Translations under genes and position numbers: made by a program | Notes under the pieces: generated by a model | The model's input: only the letters and a program-made list of their open reading frames with translations | Database searches by the model: none | Told to the model about the DNA's origin: nothing | Source: Psychrobacillus sp044762655 | Lineage (GTDB): Bacteria > Bacillota > Bacilli > Bacillales_A > Planococcaceae | Assembly (NCBI RefSeq): GCF_044762655.1 | Contig: NZ_JBIWER010000002.1 | Span: forward strand, 868,001-932,000 | Length of the DNA: 64,000 nt | Direction of reading: 5' to 3' | Part shown: positions 33,980-42,832 of the stretch, piece by piece | Position numbering within the stretch: position 1 is the first letter of the stretch | How the letters are laid out: the number at the start of each line of letters is the position of its first letter

Positions 33980-34021
33980 GATAATGGCCCGATTATTGAA
34001 CACAAGTTAAACAACACTCTT
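33980..34021 (-). repeat. Repeat D, copy 3
   Basis: GGCCCGATTATTGAACACAA, then GTTAAACAACACTCTTC. Confidence 0.6.
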
Positions 34022-34022
34022 C

Positions 34023-34046
34023 AACTAACCTGCCCCGTAAAAGTAC
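34023..34046 (-). repeat. attC-like element 34, left half
   Basis: AACTAACCTGCCCCGTAAAAG; cut where the STAS gene's promoter region begins. Confidence 0.7.
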
Positions 34047-34092
34047 AACGGGGGGGTATTATGAAGTTTTGATGTTAATCAGTACCTTCACC

Positions 34093-34121
34093 TTGACATA
34101 AATAGTTCATATTTTTATGAT
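34093..34121 (+). promoter_or_regulatory. Sigma-A-type promoter of the STAS gene
   Basis: TTGACA (34093-34098), 17 bases, TATGAT (34116-34121). The upstream in-frame ATG at 34117 lies inside the -10 box, which argues for the start at 34156. Confidence 0.75.
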
Positions 34122-34155
34122 TGATAAGAAGGCAAATAAAAAGGGAGAAAGAATT

Positions 34156-34968
34156 ATGAACTCACTTAACAACATTTCTAATCATCTTCTCAGTAATAAA
34201 GAATCATTGGCTATTGAAATTGTTAACGGTGTTCTTAATTCTCTGAATCAGGATATTCCTAAATGGGAACAAGATCAAGCTGTTACAATGTATATTGAGT
34301 TTGTAAGTTTTATAGGTGAATACATAATTAGTGAAGAAAAAAAAACACCTGAATTACTATTAGTATGGAGTAAAAAGAATGCAGCTATGGTTTCACTTGA
34401 TGGGAATCTTTCTACTCTAGTAGTTAGGTATTTGCCAACGAGGGATGTTATTACTGATATATTAACTGAATTGGGATTGGAATATAATCTTAGCTTGAAA
34501 GAACTAAGTAAGCTTATAAAGCAGGTAAATCATATGTTAGATATAAGCCTTAATGAAACTGTTTCTAATTATGAATTTCTTGTGAACGAGTATCAAAAGA
34601 TGGCGCAGATTGAATTAGCAGAAGTATCTACCCCAATTGTTCCTGTTAAGGACGGCATAATTGTCCTGCCATTGGTAGGAAACATCGACTCATACCGGAT
34701 ACAATATATGATAGAAAATCTACTTCCTAAAATGTCTGATTTAGGGGTAAATTGTGTTATCGTTGATTTTTCAGGTGTTTATAAATTAGACAAAGAAAAC
34801 GTCAAATATCTTAACCAAATTGGACAAATGCTTCGTTTAATGGGAATGGACATTATATCAACTGGAATTAGTCCCAAATTGGCTCAATTGGCTATTAATG
34901 AAGGAATAGATTTATCTGGCAGCAAAATTTATTCTAACTTAAAAATAGCATTGGAAAGTTTTGAATAA
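34156..34968 (+). CDS. RsbR-type STAS-domain protein
   Basis: 270 residues, starting at the ATG preceded by GGGAGAAAG and downstream of a consensus promoter. The N-terminal half is helical (globin-like sensor region of RsbR paralogues); the STAS domain spans about residues 165-268 with VKDGIIVLPLVGNIDSYR and VIVDFSGVYKLDKENVKYL. RsbR proteins form the stressosome and are phosphorylated on Thr in the DxTGVxxVDT loop. Here that position reads KLDKENV, so the usual phospho-Thr is absent. No rsbS or rsbT is nearby. It may modulate a stressosome or light/stress signal as an orphan. Confidence 0.82.
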   Translation: MNSLNNISNHLLSNKESLAIEIVNGVLNSLNQDIPKWEQDQAVTMYIEFVSFIGEYIISEEKKTPELLLVWSKKNAAMVSLDGNLSTLVVRYLPTRDVITDILTELGLEYNLSLKELSKLIKQVNHMLDISLNETVSNYEFLVNEYQKMAQIELAEVSTPIVPVKDGIIVLPLVGNIDSYRIQYMIENLLPKMSDLGVNCVIVDFSGVYKLDKENVKYLNQIGQMLRLMGMDIISTGISPKLAQLAINEGIDLSGSKIYSNLKIALESFE

Positions 34969-35235
34969 CACTTAGGGTTTTATTAACTTAGAGACACTTT
35001 TTATGGGTATCTTGGATCGTTTTCACCCCCTTTATTGATTAGTGTGTTAGAGGCATCTTTTATTATTCACTGATATTACTTCTGATTTAACCTGAATTTA
35101 GTTTTTATGTTCAACAAAGAACTTTACTATACAGTTAATTAAGTTGTGGACTATATTTTCGCCAATTCTATAGATGTTTTCACGCAGGAAATATTCCTTT
35201 GTCTTGATTCATTTCTTTTTTTGTAGCTCTTATTG
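34969..35235. other. Intergenic, convergent genes
   Basis: No gene or strong terminator seen. Confidence 0.4.
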
Positions 35236-35320
35236 AACTAACCTGCCCCGTTGGTTCAATAAGAAAAAAAAGTTCCCTAAGCAACCAACCCATGACCTTT
35301 AAAACTAAAGCACTCTTAAA
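35236..35320 (-). repeat. attC-like element 35, unusual core
   Basis: Perfect extended left-arm hairpin; core AGTTCCCTAAGCAACC; right arm AAAACTAAAGCACTC is cut short at the next gene. Confidence 0.85.
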
Positions 35321-35330
35321 TAGAAAAAAT

Positions 35331-36065
35331 TCATTTTTTTGCCTTTATAACTATAAAAGAGGGTCTTCTCTGTTCATTAATCAATTTTGGCATTTTTTCT
35401 AATCCGGTTGGAATTGACTGTGGTTCAATAATTTTTTCTAATACAAGACCGTTGTTAATTAGCGTATTAATTAATGTTGAAATCGTTCTATGATATTTAA
35501 TAACACCATCTATATACCAATGTTGCTCTCTTTCTCCTTCTTCTTGGTAATTATCCAATGCCCAATGTAATCTATTTCCCTCTTTATCGTCAATCCAATT
35601 GTTCATCTCTTTTCGTGCAGTTACAATTGGATGTTCAGTTGAAAAAATATATTCTCCGTTTTTATTCAATAAGCTAGTAACTTTTTCAATTATAGCCGAG
35701 TAATCAGCTATATAATGAACAGCAAGAGAGCTTATGATTAAGTCAAATTTCTGATTTTGTAATTCCAAATCTTCTATTGAGGTACAAATATAATCTATTT
35801 TCTCGTGTTTGTTTTCTTTGTTAGCATGTTCGATCATATTCTTTGAGATATCTATTCCTACAACCTTTGTGGCACCATTTTCTACACAGTACTTTGCAAA
35901 TTCACCAGTTCCACAACCTAAATCCAATATGTTCTTGCCATTAAGGCTTGAGATTGCGGATTTTATCGCAGGTTGTTCAACAAAGTCATTGTAGGTTATT
36001 CCACTATCTCTTAAAGAAGTATAACTTTTAAAGAAGATGTCATTATCATAGATATTTTGTTTCAT
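35331..36065 (-). CDS. Class I SAM-dependent methyltransferase
   Basis: 244 residues. SAM motif I is ILDLGCGTGEFAKYC (about residue 45), followed by VVGIDISKNMIEHA and the acidic motif LIISSLAVHYIADY, then FSTEHPIVTARKEM. This is the UbiE/methyltransf_11 type, close to the other methyltransferase at 40.2 kb, with which it shares the EHP...(H)WY and YHRTISTLINTLI-type C-terminal pattern. Substrate unknown. GGGAGGGA precedes the ATG. Confidence 0.9.
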   Translation of the reverse strand: MKQNIYDNDIFFKSYTSLRDSGITYNDFVEQPAIKSAISSLNGKNILDLGCGTGEFAKYCVENGATKVVGIDISKNMIEHANKENKHEKIDYICTSIEDLELQNQKFDLIISSLAVHYIADYSAIIEKVTSLLNKNGEYIFSTEHPIVTARKEMNNWIDDKEGNRLHWALDNYQEEGEREQHWYIDGVIKYHRTISTLINTLINNGLVLEKIIEPQSIPTGLEKMPKLINEQRRPSFIVIKAKK

Positions 36066-36133
36066 TTTAATCCCTCCCTAAATTCTATTGATTCTAATTC
36101 TAGAAATTACTAAACAAACCCTTTTTCTTATTA

Positions 36134-36216
36134 AACTAAACTGCCGCGTTAGTTCAATAAGAAAAAAACCACCCTTACAGACAGCCTTTTGTTTAACTAA
36201 AGCACCCGTTAGTTGA
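36134..36216 (-). repeat. attC-like element 36, G core
   Basis: Core CCACCCTTACAGACAGCC with one weakened pair; arms intact. Confidence 0.92.
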
Positions 36217-36223
36217 AGAATTT

Positions 36224-36733
36224 CTAATTCTTTTTTATACTTTTTTGATATTTACTATGTCCATCGATTAAGCCAACGAGTTCAAAGTTATTGTTTATAT
36301 AAAAGTTATTTAATTTAGTATTATCTGCAACACAATCTAACTTAAGATATTCTTTATCACTTACATTGTCTTGTATCCAAGTCAATATACTTTTACCTAT
36401 ACCTTTCCTCATATAGGTAGGAATAATTGCAAGTCTATGTAGATAGAGGGATTTTGAAGAAATATCACTTCCCCAGATATCCCTATCCCATTCACTTTGT
36501 TTAGATAATAGTGTGAATGTAGCCACAATATCCTCATCTTTCAAAACAATGTATGTTTCGTTATTAGTTATGGCTTGTTCAATCTCTTCATCATCACCAC
36601 CATCTAATAGAAACTTCCATTGGTTTATTTCATTGTCCTTCATCCATTGTGCTATCTGCTTTAACATTTTAATAATTACACTACTATCGTCATTTGTAGC
36701 AATCTTTATTTTATAACCTTCAACGTAATCCAA
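36224..36733 (-). CDS. GNAT N-acetyltransferase
   Basis: 169 residues. IATNDDSSVIIKMLKQIAQWMK opens the fold, SLYLHRLAIIPTYMRKGIGKSIL (about residue 105) is the acetyl-CoA site, and LKLDCVADNTKLNNFYINNNFELVG is the C-terminal block. The pattern is common in Bacillus GNATs of unknown substrate. AAGGAGGT lies upstream of the start. The stop is eight bases from element 36. Confidence 0.88.
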   Translation of the reverse strand: MDYVEGYKIKIATNDDSSVIIKMLKQIAQWMKDNEINQWKFLLDGGDDEEIEQAITNNETYIVLKDEDIVATFTLLSKQSEWDRDIWGSDISSKSLYLHRLAIIPTYMRKGIGKSILTWIQDNVSDKEYLKLDCVADNTKLNNFYINNNFELVGLIDGHSKYQKSIKKN

Positions 36734-36878
36734 GCTCTTTTTACCTCCTTTAAAATATCTTTTCTCCTTTTTTTATTCAATAAACTACTCCAAAAAACCT
36801 GCGTCGTTAAATGAAGAATATTCTATATGAAAACCATTTAGACACGACTTTTCACCATGATACTCAAATGCCTTATTA

Positions 36879-36960
36879 AACTAAACTGCCCCGTTAGTTA
36901 CATAAGAAAAGCTACCCTTACAGGTAGCCACTTGTTTAACTAAAGCACCCGTTAGTTGAA
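36879..36960 (-). repeat. attC-like element 37, G core
   Basis: GCTACCCTTACAGGTAGCC; left arm TTAGTTACATAAG. A further left-arm trace lies at 36795-36820. Confidence 0.92.
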
Positions 36961-37014
36961 GTACAATCATTACAAATTTCATTAGAAATTAAAAAATCGC
37001 TGCCACAGCAACCA

Positions 37015-37491
37015 TTATTCAACAGTATCTAATAATTCTACATCTACATTTTCAGTGTCTTTCCAACTATAATACTTTTCTAAATGCCATTTATCTTTGA
37101 GCCTTCTATATTTGTTCTCTTCAATCCACAAATGTAAGTCATTATAGGCATCCATTATTTTATAGTTAACGCCTTTATATCTTGAAACAGCATATCTTTG
37201 AGGAGGAACTGATAGAGTCACCATATCAGAAGGAATATCTTCGTACTCTTTAACTTCAACACAAACCCGATACCCATCTTCATCATCAGTACCATTCTCT
37301 ACAACAAATGCACCAAATTGGAGTAATGGATTAACGACATGCTTAATTTCATTCATACGTTCACTTAACTGTAATGACGCTTTAGCGATCTCAATTAAAT
37401 ATTGGTCACCAGGACATAAAACTCTAAACCCAACTAACTTTATTTCTTCTAGTTCTTTAATAGACTTATTTTGTAATGTTGTTTCTGACAT
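37015..37491 (-). CDS. GyrI-like effector-binding-domain protein
   Basis: 158 residues from the ATG with AAAGGAGAA; an upstream start would add 16 residues. The layout (EIKLVGFRVLCPGD..., then VEVKEYEDIPSDMVTLSVPPQRYAVSRYKG, ending KWHLEKYYSWKD...VELLDTV) fits the AraC effector-binding/GyrI-like fold, which binds hydrophobic drugs or other ligands and lacks DNA-binding helices here. A drug-sequestering or sensor role is possible. Confidence 0.75.
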   Translation of the reverse strand: MSETTLQNKSIKELEEIKLVGFRVLCPGDQYLIEIAKASLQLSERMNEIKHVVNPLLQFGAFVVENGTDDEDGYRVCVEVKEYEDIPSDMVTLSVPPQRYAVSRYKGVNYKIMDAYNDLHLWIEENKYRRLKDKWHLEKYYSWKDTENVDVELLDTVE

Positions 37492-37553
37492 TTTGAATTC
37501 TCCTTTCATTAATAGACTATTTCTACAAAAAAATCTCAAATACCTTCTAATTT

Positions 37554-37635
37554 CACTAACCTGCCCCGTTAGTTCAATAAAAAAAGCTACCCTTACAGGT
37601 AGCCACTTGTTTAACTAAAGCACCCGTTAGTTGAA
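37554..37635 (-). repeat. attC-like element 38, G core
   Basis: Full copy, left arm CACTAACCTGCCCCGTTAGTT; near-identical to elements 37 and 42. Confidence 0.92.
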
Positions 37636-37792
37636 CAAGATTTATTACAATCAAGTTAGGTAGAAAGGAAAAGCTATTGGAGCTTCTTTACAAAAGTATT
37701 CATTTTTTTCTATTAAATTTGTGAAACATGATGATTCAGTAAATCACCTTGGATAAATTAGGCTCTATTGATAACACTTCTGTATTTACCAC

Positions 37793-38542
37793 CTATTCCT
37801 CATACATCATTTTCCTCGTCATTCCACCATCTATGACAAGATTAATACCTGTAACAAAATCATTTTCTTTGGCTGTTAAATAAAGACAGGCTCGTGCAAT
37901 ATCATCTGGTTTTCCTACGCGCTTTGATAGATGCTGTTCATGATCAATTTTACTTAATTTTGAATAATCTCCTGTTTCAATCCAACCTGGGGAAATAGCA
38001 TTGACTGTAATCCTATCTTCGCTAAATGAGGCTGCAAGTGCATGTGTAATGGCTACGATGCCACCTTTTGTGGCAGCATAAGATTCAGAATTTGGCTCAG
38101 ACATAATGGCCCTTGTGGAGGAGATATTCACAATTGATCCACCTTCCTTATTATGTCGCATATACTTTGCTGCTTCACGTGAACCCAAGAAAACACTTCT
38201 TAAGTTTGTGTTTATCACATCTTCCCATTCTTCTAGCGAAATATCATAAGGGGACTTGAATAACGCTTTTCCTGCATTATTGATTAAAATATCTATCCGG
38301 CCATATGTTTGATTAGCTAATTCCATTAATCGAACAATATCTATTTCGAGCCTTACATCTGTTTGTACGAAAAGTACTTCTTTACCCTGTTCTTTCATCC
38401 TTGTAACTGTTTTTTTACCTGCTTTTTCGTCGATATCTGCTAAAATAACATTGGCACCTTTTTCTGCGTAATGTAGGGCAATTCCTCTCCCAATTCCATT
38501 TCCAGCCCCTGTTATGATCACTGTTTTATTAGAAAAATCCAT
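37793..38542 (-). CDS. Short-chain dehydrogenase/reductase
   Basis: 249 residues, classical SDR: ITGAGNGIGRGIA at the start, DILINNAGKALF at about residue 85, IVNISSTRAIMSEPNSESYAATKGG with the catalytic Ser, Tyr and Lys, and the C-terminal VTGINLVIDGGMTRKM. FabG/glucose-1-dehydrogenase-like; the substrate cannot be told. AGGAAGTG precedes the ATG. It has no element within 150 bp of its stop, so the 3' flank may hold a deletion. Confidence 0.9.
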   Translation of the reverse strand: MDFSNKTVIITGAGNGIGRGIALHYAEKGANVILADIDEKAGKKTVTRMKEQGKEVLFVQTDVRLEIDIVRLMELANQTYGRIDILINNAGKALFKSPYDISLEEWEDVINTNLRSVFLGSREAAKYMRHNKEGGSIVNISSTRAIMSEPNSESYAATKGGIVAITHALAASFSEDRITVNAISPGWIETGDYSKLSKIDHEQHLSKRVGKPDDIARACLYLTAKENDFVTGINLVIDGGMTRKMMYEE

Positions 38543-38944
38543 AATAATTACACTTCCTTTTTAAATAAGCGCTAATCCTAGTTACAGAATTGCGCCCTAT
38601 TCTTGAATAAACAATATTATCTTATGTTCCCGTACAATTTTATTTCGATACTCCATACCAAAATACAATCCAAGCTTCTTCAAAGCGAATTAGAAAATCA
38701 TCATAAGCCTTCAAATGAATGAGTTAGATTGAAAAAGGCTTTACCCCATCCTGAAGTAAAGCACCCGTTAGTTTAAGTGAAACTCTTCACAATATATCTT
38801 AATTCTTGTCAATCAGCCTTTTTATTGCACTAACGACTACTTCCAATTTTCTTGATTAACTAAACACCCTCTATCTATTAATTAATCTATATTTTATATA
38901 GCTGTGTAAAATGATTATACATTCCTAATGGGAAAAATAGTCAA
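38543..38944. other. Array DNA with element and possible remnant
   Basis: On the minus strand around 38655-38727 the frame LKAYDDFLIRFEEAWIVFWY reads like a protein tail; no start is seen. Element 39 lies at 38721-38793. Nothing else. Confidence 0.4.
38721..38793 (-). repeat. attC-like element 39, T core with L tail
   Basis: Left arm reduced to GAGTTAGATTGAA; T core GGCTTTACCCCATCCTGAAG; right arm continues TTTAAGTGAAACTCTTCACA. Confidence 0.85.
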
Positions 38945-39400
38945 TTATAAATTCAATGTCATAAACAGACTGTTTGGGTCATCAGAATATTTATCAAAAG
39001 GCTCGCAGTATGAAAACCTAAAGCTTTCATATAGTCGGTAAGCTGGTTGGAAGGCCTCGATAGAGCCTGTTTCAAGACTTAATTTTGTATAGCCACGCAT
39101 TTTAGCTTCATTAATAATATGCTGTAATATGGCTCTAGCCACACCTTTTTTCAAATGCTTTTCTACTGTTCGCATGGACTTTACTTCTCCATGTTTGTTA
39201 GTTAGTTCTTTTAAAGCTCCACAACCCATAATTTCTTCGTCTTCCCAGGCACTATAAAAAGTAACATTATCTCGCTGGAGTCCTTCAACATTTAAGGCAT
39301 GTATACTTTCTGGAGGGGAGTTTTCAGCCATACCAGCTAAGTGTGTACTAATAAGTTCAATAGTTCTTTTATCTGTAAGGTCATCTAATTTAATTTCCAA
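38945..39400 (-). CDS. GNAT N-acetyltransferase, YsnE-like
   Basis: 151 residues if it starts at the TTG with AAAGGATGG in front, which gives the family-typical N-terminus xEIKLDDLTDKRTIELI; an ATG 18 codons upstream is less likely. MAENSPPESIHAL, MGCGALKEL and KKGVARAILQHI mark the YsnE/YiaC-type GNAT with an acetyl-CoA loop. It ends YRLYESFRFSYCEPFDKYSDDPNSLFM. Such enzymes acetylate amines, in some bacteria during auxin-related metabolism. Substrate unknown. Confidence 0.87.
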   Translation of the reverse strand: MEIKLDDLTDKRTIELISTHLAGMAENSPPESIHALNVEGLQRDNVTFYSAWEDEEIMGCGALKELTNKHGEVKSMRTVEKHLKKGVARAILQHIINEAKMRGYTKLSLETGSIEAFQPAYRLYESFRFSYCEPFDKYSDDPNSLFMTLNL

Positions 39401-39528
39401 ATTGTTATACCATCCTTTGCTTATATTTTTAGGTTTTCCAAACAATATATTCAATGAACCTTTTCAAAAATCTGAATTCTACTTTAACTAAAGGATACAA
39501 TGTTTATTTCCTTATAAAAAACTTATTA

Positions 39529-39656
39529 AACTAACTTCCGCCTTAGTTTAAGTATAACATTTCACAATTCATAACTGAGATCTACTTGAAATTTTGGGAA
39601 TAAAAACAGACCATTGAAAGGATGGCCATATTTTGCTAAAGCACCCGTTAGTTGAA
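39529..39656 (-). repeat. attC-like element 40, L core
   Basis: Left arm AACTAACTTCCGCCTTAGTT; hairpin AGACCATTGAAAGGATGGCC. Confidence 0.9.
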
Positions 39657-39763
39657 TAAAAAGTATTTGGAAAAACGAACGTTTAAGTGAATATATTATC
39701 CCGACACAATGGCTTTCTCGCCACTAAACAAATTGGGTGTGTAAAGGAAAATAATTAATTCTC

Positions 39764-40102
39764 TTAATCTGGGTACGCATCATATAAAGTATTGTCTTCG
39801 AAATGGACTAAAGAAAGATTATCCGTTAATTTAACTTCTAAAGAATAAATCTTATGACTGGTATCGTTTTGTAAGATAATATAATAGTTTTCGCGATTAT
39901 TATCATATCGAACGCCTACATTTCTAAAATTTTCATCTTCATTATATTTGGTTATGATGTAATCCATTGAATGTTCAAACACAGCAACTTCATTCTTCTT
40001 ATGGTTATTATAAATCCAAATTGAAAATGCTATCACTATACAGAGAATAACGATTACTATTTTTGGGGCATTAGATAATACGCATATCTTTATTGTTCTC
40101 AA
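39764..40102 (-). CDS. Signal-anchored small protein, unknown
   Basis: 112 residues: a basic N-terminus, one helix (about residues 13-31), then an exterior domain with VFEHSMDYIITKYNEDENF and NYYIILQNDTSHKIYSLEVKL. Anchored outside the membrane by topology. No known family; similar one-helix Bacillus hypotheticals occur. GAGGTGA precedes the start. Confidence 0.6.
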   Translation of the reverse strand: MRTIKICVLSNAPKIVIVILCIVIAFSIWIYNNHKKNEVAVFEHSMDYIITKYNEDENFRNVGVRYDNNRENYYIILQNDTSHKIYSLEVKLTDNLSLVHFEDNTLYDAYPD

Positions 40103-40151
40103 GTGATTTCACCTCTTAGGTTTGTTGATTCTGATTTTGTCTAGCTTATTC

Positions 40152-40211
40152 AACTAAACTGCCCCTTTAGTTCAATAAAAGAGTGCCAACCATAATTGAA
40201 TTAACACTCTT
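40152..40211 (-). repeat. attC-like element 41, unusual core
   Basis: Left arm intact; hairpin GAGTGCC...ACACTC replaces core and right arm. The last codons of the methyltransferase gene lie in it, and TTTTTTTT follows on the plus strand. Confidence 0.75.
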
Positions 40212-40959
40212 TATTTTTTTTAGAAGCCTTTATTATAAAAGTTGCTGGAATTAGACTTGCTTTTTGTGTTGAATACCATCTTGAAGGATTTTCGGAAGGT
40301 GTATGCGGTATCGCAACTTCATCTATCACCTTTTCTATAATAAAATTTGAATCGATTAATGAATTTATATATGTACTAAGTTTCCTATGATAGATGATAA
40401 CTTCATTATGCCATGCTTCATTAAATTCTGGCCCTTCTTCAAGGTAGGACCTCTTAACAATAAAAGATCCATTTTCGAATTTTATACGATCATGAAATGG
40501 ATGCTCCCAACTAAAAATAAAAGTTCCGCCTGGTTTCAAATAACTATTAATGTTTGCTAAAGTACTGTTAAGATCCACTGTCCATCCAAATGCGTATATG
40601 GAATAAACAATATCAAAATAACTACTTGGCAACCCTGGATTTACCTCCATTGGAGATTCAAACAACTTTACATTATTGTGTTGATTGCCTAATAATTTTG
40701 ATGCCGTATTGATTTGTTTACTTGATAGATCGATTCCCCATAGTTCAGTAGCTCCATTGTTACTCATATATTGCAATGAATGTCCGCTGCCACATCCTAT
40801 GTCTAAGACCTTCTTTCCAGAAATACTGCCAAACAATTTAAGTTGCTCTTCCGTTAAAGAAAAAGGTCCATACTCAGGAAGAGCTGTCCGTCCGAAAAAA
40901 CGTTCTGCTGATTTTTCCCAACCATCTTTATTAATAGTTAACATTTTATTGTGATCCAT
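40201..40959 (-). CDS. Class I SAM-dependent methyltransferase
   Basis: 252 residues from the ATG preceded by GGTGGG. Motif I is VLDIGCGSGHSLQYMSNNG (about residue 55), then LWGIDLSSKQI, FDIVYSIYAFGWTVD and FSWEHPFHDRIKF. C-terminal YHRKLSTYINSLIDSNF matches the methyltransferase at 35.3 kb, so the two are relatives in the same array. The final residues KKNKEC are encoded by the element's hairpin, which suggests a recombined end. Substrate unknown. Confidence 0.9.
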   Translation of the reverse strand: MDHNKMLTINKDGWEKSAERFFGRTALPEYGPFSLTEEQLKLFGSISGKKVLDIGCGSGHSLQYMSNNGATELWGIDLSSKQINTASKLLGNQHNNVKLFESPMEVNPGLPSSYFDIVYSIYAFGWTVDLNSTLANINSYLKPGGTFIFSWEHPFHDRIKFENGSFIVKRSYLEEGPEFNEAWHNEVIIYHRKLSTYINSLIDSNFIIEKVIDEVAIPHTPSENPSRWYSTQKASLIPATFIIKASKKNKEC

Positions 40960-41012
40960 TTTTCCCACCATCCTCATTGCAATTAATTTTTCTTTTCAAA
41001 CATATCTTCTTC

Positions 41013-41093
41013 AACTAAACTGCTTCGTTAGTTCAATAAGAAAAAGCTACCCTTACAGGCAGCCCCTTGTTAACTAAAGCACCCGTTAGTTAA
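41013..41093 (-). repeat. attC-like element 42, G core
   Basis: GCTACCCTTACAGGCAGCC; right arm GCACCCGTTAGTTAAG. Confidence 0.92.
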
Positions 41094-41110
41094 GATTTAC
41101 AGTATCATTT

Positions 41111-41440
41111 TTAGAAATATACTATTGGATTACAAGATACTTTAAATGTATCTTCGTTATTTTTTTCCGTATAGCATAGGTAACTTATTACATCATCTGG
41201 ATCATCCACCTTTGGATTATTCGCATCGGTAAAATAGACAGAATATTCGTTCCCGCTATTTGGTACGGCTCTTACTAAAGCAAAAAAACTTTGATAAGGA
41301 TACCCAGCATTTTGTATATAGTTTCTTATAGCACTTCTTGGAGTATTATCATTGTGCAATATTGGAGCTAAAATTGGTGGGGAAATAATAATTAATACTA
41401 AGATAATACAAAAAATAAAAATAATTTTCCTTTTTCTCAT
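41111..41440 (-). CDS. Small exported or anchored protein, unknown
   Basis: 109 residues: MRKRKIIFIFCIILVLIII signal segment, then a soluble part with RSAIRNYIQNAGYPYQSFFALV and ISYLCYTEKNNEDTFKVSCNP; two Cys could pair. No family recognised. AGGTGGGA lies before the ATG. One-gene unit between elements 42 and 43. Confidence 0.6.
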   Translation of the reverse strand: MRKRKIIFIFCIILVLIIISPPILAPILHNDNTPRSAIRNYIQNAGYPYQSFFALVRAVPNSGNEYSVYFTDANNPKVDDPDDVISYLCYTEKNNEDTFKVSCNPIVYF

Positions 41441-41503
41441 ATCTATCCCACCTTTCTATGTTCTACAATTTTGTTTCTCTTTTACAATGTATTATACCTT
41501 CTC

Positions 41504-41531
41504 TTACTGAAGTAAAGCACCCGTTAGTGAA
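41504..41531 (-). repeat. attC-like element 43, right half
   Basis: TTACTGAAGTAAAGCACCCG, then TTAGTGAA; left arm and first hairpin arm lost. Confidence 0.7.
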
Positions 41532-41555
41532 AGAGGGTCTGCCATCTTTTGAAGT

Positions 41556-42062
41556 TTAATCAGACCATTTTTCCTCATCAGAAATCCATTTATTTTTATG
41601 TAAGTCAAAGGATTTATCGTCATCGTGGAAACCGAAATAGGCAGGTAATTTTATACTTACCCCATCTGCTTTATTCCAACACGCAACAAACCATTCCACA
41701 ATGGCTTGTTCTTCAGCTTTGGATATTATCTCATCATTCTGTTCATGAAACTCCCAGAACTCGTCTGACTTATCAGTAGGAAGTTCGTAGTATTGCATAT
41801 CTTCAAGTAATTCGTGACTACCTGCAAAAATACTACTATCGCTTCCTTCGTAAAAAACTTCATTTGCTTCTCTGTCCATAGAAAATATCATAATGGAAAG
41901 GTCGAATGGTTGAATAAAAACCGAGAAATCTAATAAATCTATTTCATTGTAATAATTAAAACCAAGTATTTCTCTTATATTTCGAATCAACTTATCAGAG
42001 TTCTTTTCAAGATTTTCTTTTAATGAGCTAATGTATTTTTCTATTGTAAACAACTTATTCAC
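41556..42062 (-). CDS. Acidic cytosolic protein, unknown
   Basis: 168 residues, no membrane segment, rich in Glu, Asp and aromatic residues. Segments such as LLDFSVFIQPFDLSIMIFSM and EEQAIVEWFVACWNKADG look like an alpha/beta domain of the kind seen in SUKH/immunity-type or DUF proteins, but I cannot assign a family. It stands alone between elements 43 and 44. Confidence 0.6.
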   Translation of the reverse strand: MNKLFTIEKYISSLKENLEKNSDKLIRNIREILGFNYYNEIDLLDFSVFIQPFDLSIMIFSMDREANEVFYEGSDSSIFAGSHELLEDMQYYELPTDKSDEFWEFHEQNDEIISKAEEQAIVEWFVACWNKADGVSIKLPAYFGFHDDDKSFDLHKNKWISDEEKWSD

Positions 42063-42145
42063 CTCAAACTCCTATTAAATTTTCAATAAGTATTTTTATC
42101 ATTTAACGCTAAAAACAAGGTCTAAAAATATTGTACTCGTTATTC

Positions 42146-42247
42146 AACTAACCTGCGCCGTTAGTTCAAGAAGAAAATCAGTTACCAATGGCAACCCCAT
42201 GATTTTTTACTAAAGCACCCGTTAGTTTAAGTGTAGACTTTCACAAT
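42146..42247 (-). repeat. attC-like element 44, unusual core with L tail
   Basis: Core AATCAGTTACCAATGGCAAC...ATGATTTT; right arm continues TTTAAGTGTAGACTTTCACA. Confidence 0.88.
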
Positions 42248-42290
42248 CTTATTCCTCTACAAAAGAAAAAGGACCCCAAAGAGAGTCCTA

Positions 42291-42726
42291 TTAGTTATTA
42301 ATTGTTTTAATTCGGAAAGCATAAATTCCATCACCTTCATCCCAACTTGCGTGAATGACAAAAATGAATTTGCCTTCAAGCTCCGGTAATCTAAATTCAT
42401 GGGTATTAGATCTTTTAAGATCCACGCCATTGTTCTCCCAATTACCAATTTCGATTGAAGAAGGTTTGTAATCAAAGTTAATTGATATTGTTTTCCCGCT
42501 TGGAACTTCATTCATCTTCACCTTTTCTACAAGTTCAGCTGGGGATGCCGAGTCAGCATTAACAACTTCTCCATTTTTTGACCAAGAATATGTCCCCATT
42601 GCAAAAGAAATTTCTTGATTATCAACTGTTATAGTCGGATGAGGTGGCTTTAAATCTTAATTTTCATTTAATTGGCATCCAGTTATAAAAAATATAAAAA
42701 CAAATATCCATAGGCATTTTTTTCAT
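42291..42726 (-). pseudogene. Broken lipoprotein gene
   Basis: The downstream part is intact from MGTYSWSKNGEVVNADSASP to FVIHASWDEGDGIYAFRIK. Upstream, in the same frame, a lipoprotein start is visible (WIFVFIFFITGC with lipobox, then QLNEN), but a TAA follows that segment and the start codon is out of frame by one base in a run of seven A. Either the 102-residue product alone is made, or the gene is dead. Family unknown. Confidence 0.65.
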
Positions 42727-42760
42727 TCTAGTACTTCCGCTATAAATTTTATGTATACGT

Positions 42761-42790
42761 GATCTTAGCTAAAGTACCTGTTAGTTCAAG
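42761..42790 (-). repeat. attC-like element 45, right half
   Basis: GATCTTAGCTAAAGTACCTG, then TTAGTTCAAG. Confidence 0.6.
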
Positions 42791-42832
42791 AAGGTTTATC
42801 AGATTACCGATTCCTTCTTGAAAATTTAATCT

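Noticed and set aside
42257..42511. Minus-strand frame overlapping the lipoprotein gene
   Set aside because: Other frame of the same DNA; the 42291 frame has the protein-like sequence and the upstream lipobox.
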